Of a stretch of 33,247 bases of DNA, positions 21,836 to 30,900 are shown piece by piece. The notes below the pieces were generated by a model. The model saw nothing but the letters and a program-made list of their open reading frames with translations, had not been told where the DNA came from and ran no database searches. The position numbers were made by a program, and so were the translations under genes. Positions within the stretch are counted from its first letter, which is position 1. Every line of letters begins with the position of its first letter. Source of the DNA: Candidatus Omnitrophota bacterium (lineage in GTDB: Bacteria; Omnitrophota; Gorgyraeia; Duberdicusellales; 4484-171); contig JAAEQW010000336.1 in the NCBI GenBank assembly GCA_024231025.1, positions 1 through 33,247 on the forward strand, read 5' to 3'.

Positions 21836-23194
21836 TTACACTTGTTCTTCTTCGCGATCAAGAAATTTTTCCAAAAATCCAGTATTGTAATCCCCTCTTT
21901 TAAAGTCGGGATCATTAATGACATCGCGACAAAAAGGAACAGTAGTTTTTACTGGCTCAATTAAAAATTCGTCCAAAGCCCTGCTCATTTTCGTTAGGGC
22001 ATCTTTTCGGGTTTTCCCTTTAGTTATTAATTTTGCGATTAAAGAGTCGTAAAATGGCGGTATACGATATCCGGAATAGATGTGTGTATCCACTCTAACG
22101 CCTGGTCCTCCGGGAATGTAACAAAATTCAATGGTTCCTGGACAAGGCATGAAATTATTATCAGGATCTTCGGCGTTAATTCTGCATTCGATGGATGCGC
22201 CTTTGAATTTTACATCATCCTGTTTTATTTTTAGTTTTTCTCCGGCAGCAATAAGTATTTGCGTTTTCATTAAGTCGATTCCGGTGACTTCTTCACTTAT
22301 TGGGTGTTCTACTTGTATTCTTGTGTTCATTTCCATGAAATAGAAGGCACCTTTACTATCCATGAGGAATTCGATTGTTCCTACACTATGATAGCCGATT
22401 GCTTTTACTGCCTTCATGCACAGTTCGCCCAGTTTGCGCCTCGATTTACTATTTAACGCAGGTGATGGAGTTTCTTCGATTATTTTTTGATGGCGGCGTT
22501 GAATGCTGCAATCGCGTTCGCCAAGATGTATTACATTGCCGTAGTTATCGGCGGCTATTTGAATTTCAATATGGCGCGGATTCTCAATAAATTTTTCCAT
22601 GTATATTTCTGAATCTCCAAACGCAGCTTGTGCTTCGGTTTGGGCTGTCATTAAAGCGTTAACGAGCCTTACGTCGCTATGGCAGATTCGCATGCCTTTT
22701 CCTCCGCCGCCGGCCTTTGCTTTTACAATCAACGGATAGCCGATTTTTTTTGCGATAGCTAATGCTGAATCTTTTGATTTTACTGCGCCTTTACTGCCTG
22801 GAATCAGTGGCAGTCCGGCTTTGCGCATATTTTCTTTCGCTTTTATTTTATCGCCCATCATGCGAATACTTTCGGGAGACGGTCCGATAAAATTTAGTCC
22901 GCATGATTCGCAGATTTCTGCAAAGGAAGCATTTTCAGCTAGGAATCCATATCCAGGGTGTATCGCGTCGCTGTCGGTAATTTCGGCTGCACTTATAATG
23001 CTGGAAGTGTTAAGGTAGCTTTCAGATGATGGCGCCTTACCAATGCAAACGGCTTCATCGGCAAACTCTAGATGTAGAGAGTTTTTATCAGCTTGTGAAT
23101 AGACTGCAACAGTTTTAATGCCGAGTTCTTTACAGGCACGAATTATTCGTATTGCAACTTCTCCTCTATTGGCTACAAGGACTTTTGATATCAT
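21836..23194 (-). CDS. accC: Acetyl-CoA carboxylase, biotin carboxylase subunit
   Basis: 452 residues, full length. ATP-dependent carboxylation of biotin on AccB, the first step of fatty-acid synthesis. Biotin-carboxylase start [22 protein letters not shown]-grasp residues K117, K159 and the glycine loop AGGGGKGMR (161-169); catalytic region [19 protein letters not shown]-terminal YDSLIAKLI. It begins 1 nt after accB, so the pair is translated together. The stop lies just before island B. Confidence 0.97.
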   Translation of the reverse strand: MISKVLVANRGEVAIRIIRACKELGIKTVAVYSQADKNSLHLEFADEAVCIGKAPSSESYLNTSSIISAAEITDSDAIHPGYGFLAENASFAEICESCGLNFIGPSPESIRMMGDKIKAKENMRKAGLPLIPGSKGAVKSKDSALAIAKKIGYPLIVKAKAGGGGKGMRICHSDVRLVNALMTAQTEAQAAFGDSEIYMEKFIENPRHIEIQIAADNYGNVIHLGERDCSIQRRHQKIIEETPSPALNSKSRRKLGELCMKAVKAIGYHSVGTIEFLMDSKGAFYFMEMNTRIQVEHPISEEVTGIDLMKTQILIAAGEKLKIKQDDVKFKGASIECRINAEDPDNNFMPCPGTIEFCYIPGGPGVRVDTHIYSGYRIPPFYDSLIAKLITKGKTRKDALTKMSRALDEFLIEPVKTTVPFCRDVINDPDFKRGDYNTGFLEKFLDREEEQV

Positions 23195-23195
23195 A

Positions 23196-23627
23196 TTAAT
23201 TTGGTTCGATTAAGAATATTGGTTGTCCGAATTCTACGGCATCACTATTTTCTACTGGAATTTGAACTACTTTTCCGCCTACCTCGGCCTTAATCTCGTT
23301 CATTAATTTCATTGCCTCGATTATGCAAAGCACATCGCCTGGTTTGATGGTGTCACCAATTTCGACATAAGACTTTGCCCCTGGTGAAGGAGCTGTATAG
23401 AAAGTGCCGACCATTGGTGATTTGATTTCAATGAGGCCGCTGGTGCCCTCTTTAAGAGGAGGCATCGTAGGTGTTTGCATCGGTGTGCTCATTTGCGGGA
23501 GCATTACTGATTGATTGAGGGAGTTTTTTCTTAGCTTTATGCGCTTGCCCTCTTCTTCAATCTCTAATTCACACAAATTATTCGTGTTCATAAATTCGAT
23601 ATACTCATTTAAATGCTCTAGATCCAT
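23196..23627 (-). CDS. accB: Acetyl-CoA carboxylase biotin carboxyl carrier protein
   Basis: 143 residues. A short N-terminal helix ([16 protein letters not shown]) is followed by a Pro/Met/Thr linker and a biotinyl domain with EAMK (K107 carries biotin), preceded by SPMVGTFY and [16 protein letters not shown]. The ATG at 23627 has AAGGAG just upstream and matches the family start; the longer frame from 23669 runs into island C. It precedes accC by 1 nt. Confidence 0.96.
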   Translation of the reverse strand: MDLEHLNEYIEFMNTNNLCELEIEEEGKRIKLRKNSLNQSVMLPQMSTPMQTPTMPPLKEGTSGLIEIKSPMVGTFYTAPSPGAKSYVEIGDTIKPGDVLCIIEAMKLMNEIKAEVGGKVVQIPVENSDAVEFGQPIFLIEPN

Positions 23628-23645
23628 AAACTTCTCCTTCTTTTT

Positions 23646-23784
23646 AAAATTCCAATTTACAAGCACCAAATTACAAACAAGTTACAATAACCAAAAACTA
23701 ACTTTTCCAAACAATTTTGATTGTTTGTCTGCCTGCCGTATTGGCGGGCGTGTGATTTGTAATTTGTAATCTGTAATTTCTCAT
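23646..23784. repeat. Word-repeat inverted element with GC hairpin core, island C
   Basis: The left arm (23646-23695) has words like AAATTACAAACAAGTTACAA; the right arm (23751-23784) has GATTTGTAATTTGTAATC, their reverse complement. The core holds a stem GCCTGCC/GGCGGGC with loop GTATT (one G-T pair). It fills the gap between efp and accB. The GC-rich core stands out from its AT-rich surroundings. Confidence 0.75.
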
Positions 23785-23797
23785 AGAATAATTACCA

Positions 23798-24358
23798 TTA
23801 AGCTCTTTCCATATAGCTTTTCGTTTTAGTGTCTACCTTTACGCTATCGTCTTGGTTTATGAAAAGGGGCACTTGAATAACAAGACCAGTTTCTAGTGTT
23901 GCTGGTTTTGTGTTATTTTTTACTGAGTCGCCTTTTATTCCGGGTTCGGTTTCGACTATGCTTAATACCATTGTTGGGGCTATTTCTAAGTTTATTAAAG
24001 TATCTTCGTAAAATATTCCAACTAATTCTAGGTTGTCGGTTAGCCAGGGAATGGTTTCTTCTATTGATGATTTATTTAAAATTAAATCTTCAAATGTTTC
24101 CATGTCCATGAAATGATAGAAATCGTTGTCCTTGTAAGTATACTGCAGTTTCTTTTTTTCAATAAAAGCCATTTCTATATTATCAGAATCACGCAAGGTG
24201 GCGCTTAAAGTTTGGCCGGTTTTTGGATTTCGCAGCTTCACTCGACAAAACGCCGAACCTCTTCCTAACTTCGCGTGCTCACAATCGACAATTGTGTAGA
24301 GGTCATTGTTGTATATTATGGTATTTGATGGTTTTATGCTACCTATTGGGATTCCCAC
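23798..24358 (-). CDS. efp: Translation elongation factor P, variant tip residue
   Basis: 186 residues. EF-P relieves ribosome stalling at proline runs. Family strings are AFCRVKLRNPKTGQ, YTYKDNDFYHFMD and the C-terminal OB domain with TKPATLETGLVIQVPLF. The tip loop reads AKLGRGSAF: residue R33 stands where the modified Lys of the common KPGKG loop is found (K34 in E. coli), and Leu31 replaces Pro. Start GTG at 24358 has GGGAG about 9 nt upstream and overlaps the peptidase gene by 20 bp. It is the last gene of the memo-side run. Confidence 0.93.
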   Translation of the reverse strand: MGIPIGSIKPSNTIIYNNDLYTIVDCEHAKLGRGSAFCRVKLRNPKTGQTLSATLRDSDNIEMAFIEKKKLQYTYKDNDFYHFMDMETFEDLILNKSSIEETIPWLTDNLELVGIFYEDTLINLEIAPTMVLSIVETEPGIKGDSVKNNTKPATLETGLVIQVPLFINQDDSVKVDTKTKSYMERA

Positions 24359-25388
24359 TTATGATTTCTCCCTTATTTTTTCTCACTAGCACCATATCTT
24401 CAATTCGGATACCGAATTTAGAAGGAAGATATATTGCTGGCTCGATAGTTATGACCATGCCTTCTTTTAGGGGTTTCTCGTTATAAGGGCTCAAATACGG
24501 TGGCTCGTGCACATCTAATCCTAATCCATGCCCCAAACCATGCCCGAAAAACTTTCCATACCCTTTTTTTTCGATAAACTCGCGTGCGGCTCCATCAACT
24601 TGACTAGCCTTTACCCCAGCACGCACCCTTTTTATGGCTAATTGCTGAGCTTTTAACACGGTTTCGTAGACTCTCTTTAATAGCGCAGGCATTTTACCCC
24701 AAAAAAATACCCTTGTCAAGTCGGCGCAGTATCCATAATATTTTGAGCCTAAGTCGGTTATGAAAAAATTACCAGTTTGATTTTCCTCAGATGGTAAATG
24801 ATGTGGGAATGCGCTTGATTTTCCGGCAGCAACGATTGACGGGAATGCTACTTGATTGTCGCCTTTTAGACGAAGAAACTTCTCAACCTCGATGGCAAGA
24901 GTTTTTTCGCTCATTGATTGATCGTGAATTTGCCTTATAAACTCAATTGCTTCAGTGGTGATTTGCGCGGATTTGCGTATTAGGGTAATCTCCTTGTTGT
25001 CTTTTATTGCGCGTAAATTTTTGACGAGGTCTACGGTTGCGATTATTTTTGCTGATAAGTGTTTGACGATCTCTTGATATTCTAAATGAGGCATATGTCT
25101 GCCTTCAAAGCCTATTTTTTTTAATTTAAGCTCAGTGATTTTATTAGCAATAGATTGAAAAATATTGCCTTGTTTTGAAATCACTTGCCAATCGGTTTTT
25201 TGTTTTGCTTGTGCGAGGTAAATAAAATTAGTAAAGTAAATTATCTCACCGGAAGTTGTCATTAGCAGATACCCTTGTGCGTTACGAAACCCAGTTAAAT
25301 ATGTAACGTTAATTGGGTCGGACACAACAATGGCATCCAGGCCAAGATTTCTAAGTTCTTTTATGCAGTTAGTAGTTCTTTTTTGCAT
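24339..25388 (-). CDS. Xaa-Pro peptidase family M24B
   Basis: 349 residues. It has a creatinase-like N-terminal domain, then a pita-bread catalytic domain with all five dimetal ligands: D212 and D223 (ITDLGSKYYGYCADLTR), H287 (GHGLGHGLGLDVHE), E316 (TIEPAIY) and E330 (RIEDMV). It cleaves peptides with proline at the second position. It is placed directly before efp; a peptidase of this type next to EF-P is a common bacterial order. It starts 10 nt after aroQ without an obvious ribosome site. Confidence 0.94.
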   Translation of the reverse strand: MQKRTTNCIKELRNLGLDAIVVSDPINVTYLTGFRNAQGYLLMTTSGEIIYFTNFIYLAQAKQKTDWQVISKQGNIFQSIANKITELKLKKIGFEGRHMPHLEYQEIVKHLSAKIIATVDLVKNLRAIKDNKEITLIRKSAQITTEAIEFIRQIHDQSMSEKTLAIEVEKFLRLKGDNQVAFPSIVAAGKSSAFPHHLPSEENQTGNFFITDLGSKYYGYCADLTRVFFWGKMPALLKRVYETVLKAQQLAIKRVRAGVKASQVDGAAREFIEKKGYGKFFGHGLGHGLGLDVHEPPYLSPYNEKPLKEGMVITIEPAIYLPSKFGIRIEDMVLVRKNKGEIISGNPNR

Positions 25389-25398
25389 CGGAAGGTTA

Positions 25399-25848
25399 TT
25401 ACCTGTGTTTTAGAAAACGAATTGATGCGTCTAGTGCTAAAAAATAACTGTTAGGACCAAGTCCTGTGATTACACCCAGTACTACATCTGAAACCAGAGA
25501 TTTTTTTCTAAATTCTTCTCGTTTGTAAATATTGGATAGGTGCACCTCTATGGTAGGTTTATCTGCGCCGAGTATGGCGTCCCTTACTGCTACTGACGTG
25601 TGAGTGTATGCCGCTGGATTTATGATTAAAAAATCATATTTTGTTTTCGTGATTTTGTCAACGATTACGCTTTCAGAATTAGATTGCACGATACTTATTG
25701 CTAGATTATTTTTTTGAGCCTGTTTTTTTAGCTCTTTATTTATATCGGTTAAAGTGAATCGGCCGTAGATGTCGGGTTCTCGTTTTCCGAGTAAATGTAA
25801 ATTTGGGCCATGTAGCACAAGAATTTTATTTTTAGTTTTCTGTTTCAT
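25399..25848 (-). CDS. aroQ: 3-dehydroquinate dehydratase, type II
   Basis: 149 residues. Third step of the shikimate pathway: 3-dehydroquinate to 3-dehydroshikimate. Motifs are GPNLHLLGKREPDIYG (N16, R23, catalytic Y28), QSNSE, INPAAYTHTSVAVRDA and EVHLSNIYKREEFR (general acid-base H103). Length is normal. The ATG at 25848 lies inside the end of the upstream mini-gene (17-bp overlap). It is widely separated from aroB in the window. Confidence 0.96.
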   Translation of the reverse strand: MKQKTKNKILVLHGPNLHLLGKREPDIYGRFTLTDINKELKKQAQKNNLAISIVQSNSESVIVDKITKTKYDFLIINPAAYTHTSVAVRDAILGADKPTIEVHLSNIYKREEFRKKSLVSDVVLGVITGLGPNSYFLALDASIRFLKHR

Positions 25849-26002
25849 TAGGCTCTGCCTCCTCCACCAGCATTATTGGTATATCGTCTTTAATCGGATA
25901 CTTCCGTGAGCATTTTTCACAAACTAGCTTATCACCCTTTAGTATAACACTGGTTTTACATATTGGACAAGCCAGAATTTTTAATAAATCTTTACTGATC
26001 AT
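25832..26002 (-). CDS. Trm112/YcaR-like zinc mini-protein
   Basis: A short gene easily missed: 56 residues, ATG at 26002 overlapping the DUF1844 stop (ATGA), TAA at 25832. The sequence begins MISKDLLKILACPICK and continues LVCEKCSRKYPIKDDIPIML, the pattern of the Trm112/YcaR (UPF0434) family: two CxxC pairs (C12, C15 and C28, C31) forming a zinc site, then YPI and IPIML. Trm112 activates methyltransferases in eukaryotes and archaea; the bacterial role is less clear. It overlaps aroQ by 17 bp. Confidence 0.88.
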   Translation of the reverse strand: MISKDLLKILACPICKTSVILKGDKLVCEKCSRKYPIKDDIPIMLVEEAEPNETEN

Positions 26003-26340
26003 GCTTTATTTTTCTCCTGGACGTAGATCATTCTTAGGTTGTAAAGAGATTCGTTTAGCAAGTCTTGTTCTTCCTTTGTGAGGTTGCCTTTTGTTTTTTC
26101 GCTGATTATTTCAATTGTATCAATTAAAAATCGGGCCTGTTCCATATTTTTTTCGGACTTACCAGTTACCGGGTTTTGTAGTTTTCCAGTAGCGATCATT
26201 GCCTGCATGGTTAGTGATGATAAAAATATAGTAAAGGTTGGTTGGTGATATGCTTCTTGCTTTGTGCTGGCATTCATTTTTTCTTTTTCAACTTGGTTTT
26301 TCCAGGTTTCGTCAACGTTTTTCTTAACATTTTCTTCCAT
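25999..26340 (-). CDS. DUF1844 family protein
   Basis: 113 residues. The core FTIFLSSLTMQAMIATGKLQNPVTGKSEKNMEQARFLIDTIEIISEKTKGNL is the DUF1844 pattern; the flanks are charged and probably disordered. Function is unknown, but it is a conserved small cytosolic protein of many bacterial phyla. Strong Shine-Dalgarno GGAGG lies 8 nt before the ATG. It follows memo by 15 bp and overlaps the Trm112-like gene by 4 nt. Confidence 0.9.
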   Translation of the reverse strand: MEENVKKNVDETWKNQVEKEKMNASTKQEAYHQPTFTIFLSSLTMQAMIATGKLQNPVTGKSEKNMEQARFLIDTIEIISEKTKGNLTKEEQDLLNESLYNLRMIYVQEKNKA

Positions 26341-26355
26341 TTTGATTGCCTCCTT

Positions 26356-27159
26356 TTATTGAATAATTATTCCTGCATACCCCACAACTGATTCTTTATC
26401 ACCGCCGGTATCACCACTTGTTTGATAAAGTGTTACTTGTGCTTTTCGTGCACCCATTTGCTTTAAGCAGGCGATAAGAATTGCCGTAGGGGCAGCTCCG
26501 CACATCGAGATATTTTCTTTTGCAACAATCTTGAGTAAACCGTCGTCGTCGAGATCTATAATTTTTTCGATCGCGAGCCGATCTTTGCTGCGCGCACGAG
26601 CATCGGCTTGGTAATGAGTCATATCGGTTGATGCAATCAGTAGAATATCTTCTTTTATTTTTTTTACAGCTTGAAAAATTTGATTCGCGCATTGGCGATA
26701 GTTGTTTAGAGTTGATAATTTGCAAGTTATCGGCACGAACTCAAATTCTTTAAAAAAGTAATGCAGGATTGGAAGTTGTACCTCTATCGAATGTTCAAAT
26801 TCATGAGCCCCGTAATCTTCCTCAATTAAGCCATCTTCTTTTAATATTGATTGCGCAATTGTTTCGTCGATTTTAACGTTGTTATCAGAAATTTTCCATG
26901 AGCCTTTGGCCCATAACGCAAAGTTTTTGCCATGACCACTGTGGTTTGGCCCAAGAATGATGATTTTTTTCTTTGGTTGTACTTGATTTACGGTGGTTGC
27001 AGCGACACGACCAGAATAAATGTATCCTGCATGGGGCATAACAATCCCCCGGGCATTTGTTCGTGATGACTGTTTTAGCCTAAAGTTTTCAATGATCGTG
27101 GCAATTTCGTTAATTTTTTTTGGGTAAAACTGCCCCTCTACAACCGGTTTTCTAATCAT
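26356..27159 (-). CDS. amrB: Memo-like protein (AmmeMemoRadiSam system protein B)
   Basis: 267 residues. Strings are MPHAGYIYSG (H43), GPNHSGHG (H73), EHSIEVQLPIL, STDMTHYQAD (D179, H182) and MCGAAPTAI (C220). H43, H73 and C220 line up with the reported metal ligands of human MEMO1 (His49, His81, Cys244). The partners AmrA (AMMECR1) and the matching radical SAM enzyme are not adjacent; the window's only radical SAM protein besides ThiC is the PflX type at 7206. There is no Shine-Dalgarno, and the predicted transcription start coincides with the ATG. Biochemical role unresolved in bacteria. Confidence 0.92.
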   Translation of the reverse strand: MIRKPVVEGQFYPKKINEIATIIENFRLKQSSRTNARGIVMPHAGYIYSGRVAATTVNQVQPKKKIIILGPNHSGHGKNFALWAKGSWKISDNNVKIDETIAQSILKEDGLIEEDYGAHEFEHSIEVQLPILHYFFKEFEFVPITCKLSTLNNYRQCANQIFQAVKKIKEDILLIASTDMTHYQADARARSKDRLAIEKIIDLDDDGLLKIVAKENISMCGAAPTAILIACLKQMGARKAQVTLYQTSGDTGGDKESVVGYAGIIIQ

Positions 27160-27165
27160 TTTTAT

Positions 27166-27193
27166 AGAATAGCATCATAATTGTATATGTCAA
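27166..27193 (-). promoter_or_regulatory. Promoter of memo, predicted leaderless
   Basis: On the minus strand: perfect TTGACA (27193-27188), 16-bp spacer, TATTCT (27171-27166). Only six bases (27165-27160) separate the -10 from the ATG at 27159, so transcription should start at or next to the start codon. Confidence 0.6.
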
Positions 27194-27231
27194 TAAGCTT
27201 GGTGAAACAAGAAAGACCTGACCCCTTTTTG

Positions 27232-27852
27232 TTAATTGTTTTTGAAGTAGATGTTTATGTTGAATTGTATGCCAGGGTAGCTCGACAATTCATCTGGGAA
27301 AGCAGGAAAAGGGGCCGCGTCTTTAACGCTTTTTAGGGCAATTTTTTTTAGAAAGCTATTGTTCCCTAGTGTTGCATTCAGGGAAGCATTTCCTAAGCTA
27401 CCATCGTTTAGAACTTTAAAGTTCAGGATTACTTTACCTTCTTTAGAGCTATCATAGTAATAATATGCGTTTCTTTGAATTCGGTTTCGTATAAGGTTGT
27501 AGTAATCAACATATGCTGGAATGTTTTCTAAGTCCTTGTCTTGAGGCGTATTTGACAGCTCTACCTTGCGCAAGTTAGTTTCAGTAACCTTTGGTTTGGC
27601 TAGAGAGACAGTTTTTTTATTCTTTGCTATTAGCTTATTGATTAGCTTATTTTTAAGGAAAGGTGGTGGCGTTTTATGCTTTTCTAGAGTTTTTTTAGTA
27701 ACAATTTTTTCGATTTTTTCAGGAAAAATTTCAATTTCTTTAGCTATGTTTTTCTGTGGCGGAGTTGGTATATTTATTGCTGGCAAACCGGTTAAGACAA
27801 TGGCGTGTAACGCAAGAGATACACCAGTTGAAATATTCCAATAATTTCGCAT
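27232..27852 (-). CDS. TonB-like energy transducer protein
   Basis: 206 residues. An N-terminal membrane anchor (about 8-26) is followed by a Pro/Lys-rich periplasmic linker (about 30-110) and a C-terminal TonB-type domain (about 118-206: YYNLIRNRIQRNAYYY, GKVILNFKVLNDGSLGNASL, LKKIALKSVKDAAPFPAFP, FNINIYFK). TonB proteins carry energy from the inner membrane to outer-membrane receptors, so this supports a double-membrane cell. No exbB or exbD adjoins it. The ATG lies 8 nt after the -10 box and there is no Shine-Dalgarno. Confidence 0.88.
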   Translation of the reverse strand: MRNYWNISTGVSLALHAIVLTGLPAINIPTPPQKNIAKEIEIFPEKIEKIVTKKTLEKHKTPPPFLKNKLINKLIAKNKKTVSLAKPKVTETNLRKVELSNTPQDKDLENIPAYVDYYNLIRNRIQRNAYYYYDSSKEGKVILNFKVLNDGSLGNASLNATLGNNSFLKKIALKSVKDAAPFPAFPDELSSYPGIQFNINIYFKNN

Positions 27853-27860
27853 ATATAGTA

Positions 27861-27888
27861 ATTATAGCACAGTAAAAGGGCATGTAAA
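27861..27888 (-). promoter_or_regulatory. Promoter of the TonB-like gene, predicted leaderless
   Basis: On the minus strand: TTTACA (27888-27883), 16-bp spacer, perfect TATAAT (27866-27861). The ATG (27852) is 8 nt further, so the mRNA leader would be 0-3 nt. Upstream, 27889-27972 holds only a weak 5-bp stem (TCCAA/TTGGA) and no T-run, so no clear terminator for the giant gene. Confidence 0.7.
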
Positions 27889-27972
27889 TACAAAATATGG
27901 TGCAAAAATCAATTTTACCTACCACATAATGTATTGACTATTGTTCCAATGCGGGTTTGGAGCAAGATTCAT

Positions 27973-30900
27973 TTATTGGAGTATTTGGACGAGATCGTTC
28001 TCTGAGATTTCTTCGATTGATGTGACGATGAATAGGAGACCATTATATTCAGTCATATGCAGCGGCGGTTTTGTATAGTTTTGAATTTCTAGTCCTTCAC
28101 CTTTGGTTTTAAGGTTAAAGCTTTCTCTAGTCATGCCAATCCCGCCAATAGTTTCGTTTGCCTTGTCATCAATGATGGTTTGGGGAGATGGTTTTGTTGT
28201 GCTGTTGCCCGCTATTGGTTTTTCAGCGGTGAAAACATATCCAATGTTGGTTATCCAGCTACCTACTGGCTCTAATGAGTTGTTGATTACACCGAAACCG
28301 AAATCATCTTCAATCTTTCTTTCATCAACAGACAAACCGTCCATATCAGATCGTTGATATCCACTGCCAATAAAGTATGTAGCTTGAGGGATGTATTTCA
28401 AAAAGTTCATACTATGCTGGTTGTTTGCGTTGTAAATACCATGCCAATAACCAATATGTGATAGAACTGCTACCTCACTAGATGTTTCTTGAGCTTGGTT
28501 TCTAACTATCTTGGAAATATTTTCAATGTCTTTCTCATTTGTTAAGTCACCATGGTGGATGTAGAAATCAATACCTTCGCGATATCCGTTTAATTTGAGA
28601 TATTGGCGAACTTCGTTTGGTGTATTATTTTCTTTTTCAATCAAATGCACTGATTGAGCCCTTGCTTTTAGAGCTACAAGCGATAGAATTCCTGTTCCTG
28701 CGCCAGAATCGATTACTATTTGATCTGTAAAATCATGACCCTGCATTGTCATTAGAGTAGGATGAAGATATTTTGAATATTCTGAGTCAGCAATATAGTC
28801 CATACTTAAGCTACTAATAATAATTGAATTTGCAGACAATAATCTCTGTAAGGTTTTACTTAATTGGCTATAGGTATTTTTAGTAAAAAATAATAGATCT
28901 CCAATACGAGCAAAATAAATATCTTGATTGGATGTTTTATTTGCGGTTAGGGGTTTACCCCAAATTTCCCTGGTCATCTTTTTGTTGTTATAGAGATAGT
29001 GCGTCACTCCTCCCTTTTCAAAGTTGGACATGTCGTTAAGGCCCAATTCTTTAATAGCTAATTTGGCTAATTCATTTGCGGTGTAGATGGTGTCGGGGAG
29101 CGAAATTTCGGTTGTGTGGTATGGTGGTGTTGGCGGAGGTAATTTATCGTGATACTTCAATAAAGCGGTCAACCTCTTATAGAGGCTTACAGAGTGAGTA
29201 TTTTCCCCTAAACCAAGTTTTTCAGCTACTAAAACAAAAAAGTTAGTACTCGATGAATATTCACTAGGATTTTGAGTTTCAATTTCGTGTAAAACACGCT
29301 TTAGTTTTTTGTGTGTGAAAGTCTCAAATTCCGGTAATTGATTGTTGCTATAGATTTCGCAAGTTAAGGAAATGGGTGAGGTGCTTGAAGGATGAGGTTT
29401 AAAAGCTATATCAGCAGATGCTGCGATCTTTCCTGTTTTAGAATTTGGTTTGGAGATTGTTTGTATCCTATGGTAGTTTTCTTTTATGCGTTTTTGAGCC
29501 GACTTGAATAAATCCTCCTTTCTTTGAGGTTTATCTAAAAATATTATGTATTTTTTGTATGCATTACCATGATACAAGCTTAAAACTATTGAATTTTCGA
29601 CAACTTGATTTTTCAAATTTGGTAAATCATTAAGCCATGATATTCTGGGGCTTTGATCAATGAAGTCAGAAGCTTCAGCGCTTGTTAGGGAAACTAAAGC
29701 GTGATGTGAATCGGTTATGATTGTTTTTCCATCTTGGAGTATTAGACCATACGCACCAAACGAGTGATCATTAAAAATGATTGTTTTTCTACCATCGTCG
29801 CTAATTATTTTAGTTAAACTTGCGTAATGACTAAATTCGGTATTCTTTTTTTCTTCCTCAGATAAACGCGGTAACCAAGCTGGGGATGCAATGATATAGC
29901 CTTTAACGGTGTAGGCTTTACCGCTAACAGCTATTTTTAACTCGTATTCAAAATCATCATCATGTAGTGGTTTAATTACGTCGACCTGATCGAATTTAGG
30001 GCTATTGATAAAAAAATTCCATATTCTCTCTTGCACTCCAACAGCTCCACCGACACAGCTACCTGACTTAAACTTTTCAAAGTCACCAGTTAGATTGTAT
30101 CCTTCGCCAGTAGTAATGTATAGGTGATAAGGTAAATTTAAATCAACAATGTAATTTTCATCCAGTTCTTGAGCTAATTTTTCATGGTACTTAGAGATTT
30201 CATTGAATAGCAGCGCGTCTGCACTCTGATCGTTGTAAACCTCGTTACCGGTGTGGGTTTGGTGAGGGTTGTGCATAATTGGTTTTGCTGCTCTTATGTG
30301 CCTTACTTCAACCCCGTATTGTTTTAAAGTCGCAGCAACGTCTGGACGATTTAAAAAAGAATTAATAATTTGATAGAAGGTGCCGCTTACAATATCTATC
30401 GTTATGACATCGACATTAAGGATTTCTTTTATTAATTCGATTCCCTTGCAAAAATTTTTATTTAATTCAAAAGAGCTAACTAATTGGTCGATATGCTTTT
30501 GTTTGAGTTTGCCTGCGAATGGTTTAAGCCAAACCTCCATTCGTTTGTGATTAGGAATTTTTCGGTTCCTTTTTATGAGCTTAAACTTTTGATAAGCTTG
30601 TTCGGCATCTTTGAGAAATTGTGCTGATTCTTTTTCGCTGACTACTCCGCGATCAATGGCTACTATTTTTGCTAATTCTCTTTCGAAATGTGGGAATTTA
30701 CCTTGACTCGCGGGCTGAGCAACAGTGTCGCTAAAATCAGATAATGCGATTACCCCAAGCCGTTTTATCATTTTCTCAGCTCCATTTGTACCCATACGAG
30801 AAAGTTTTCGGCGAATTGTTGTTGCATCAAAAGAGCCACGTTGTACATTTAGAAGAACCTGCTTTAGACAAACCCTCTGCAAATGTTTATCTCCAATCAC

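Noticed and set aside
29500-30250. Cysteine-protease reading of the SGSCVGG ... DSHHALV region of the giant protein
   Set aside because: One Cys and a distant His are not enough; no family pattern was recognised, so no function is assigned.
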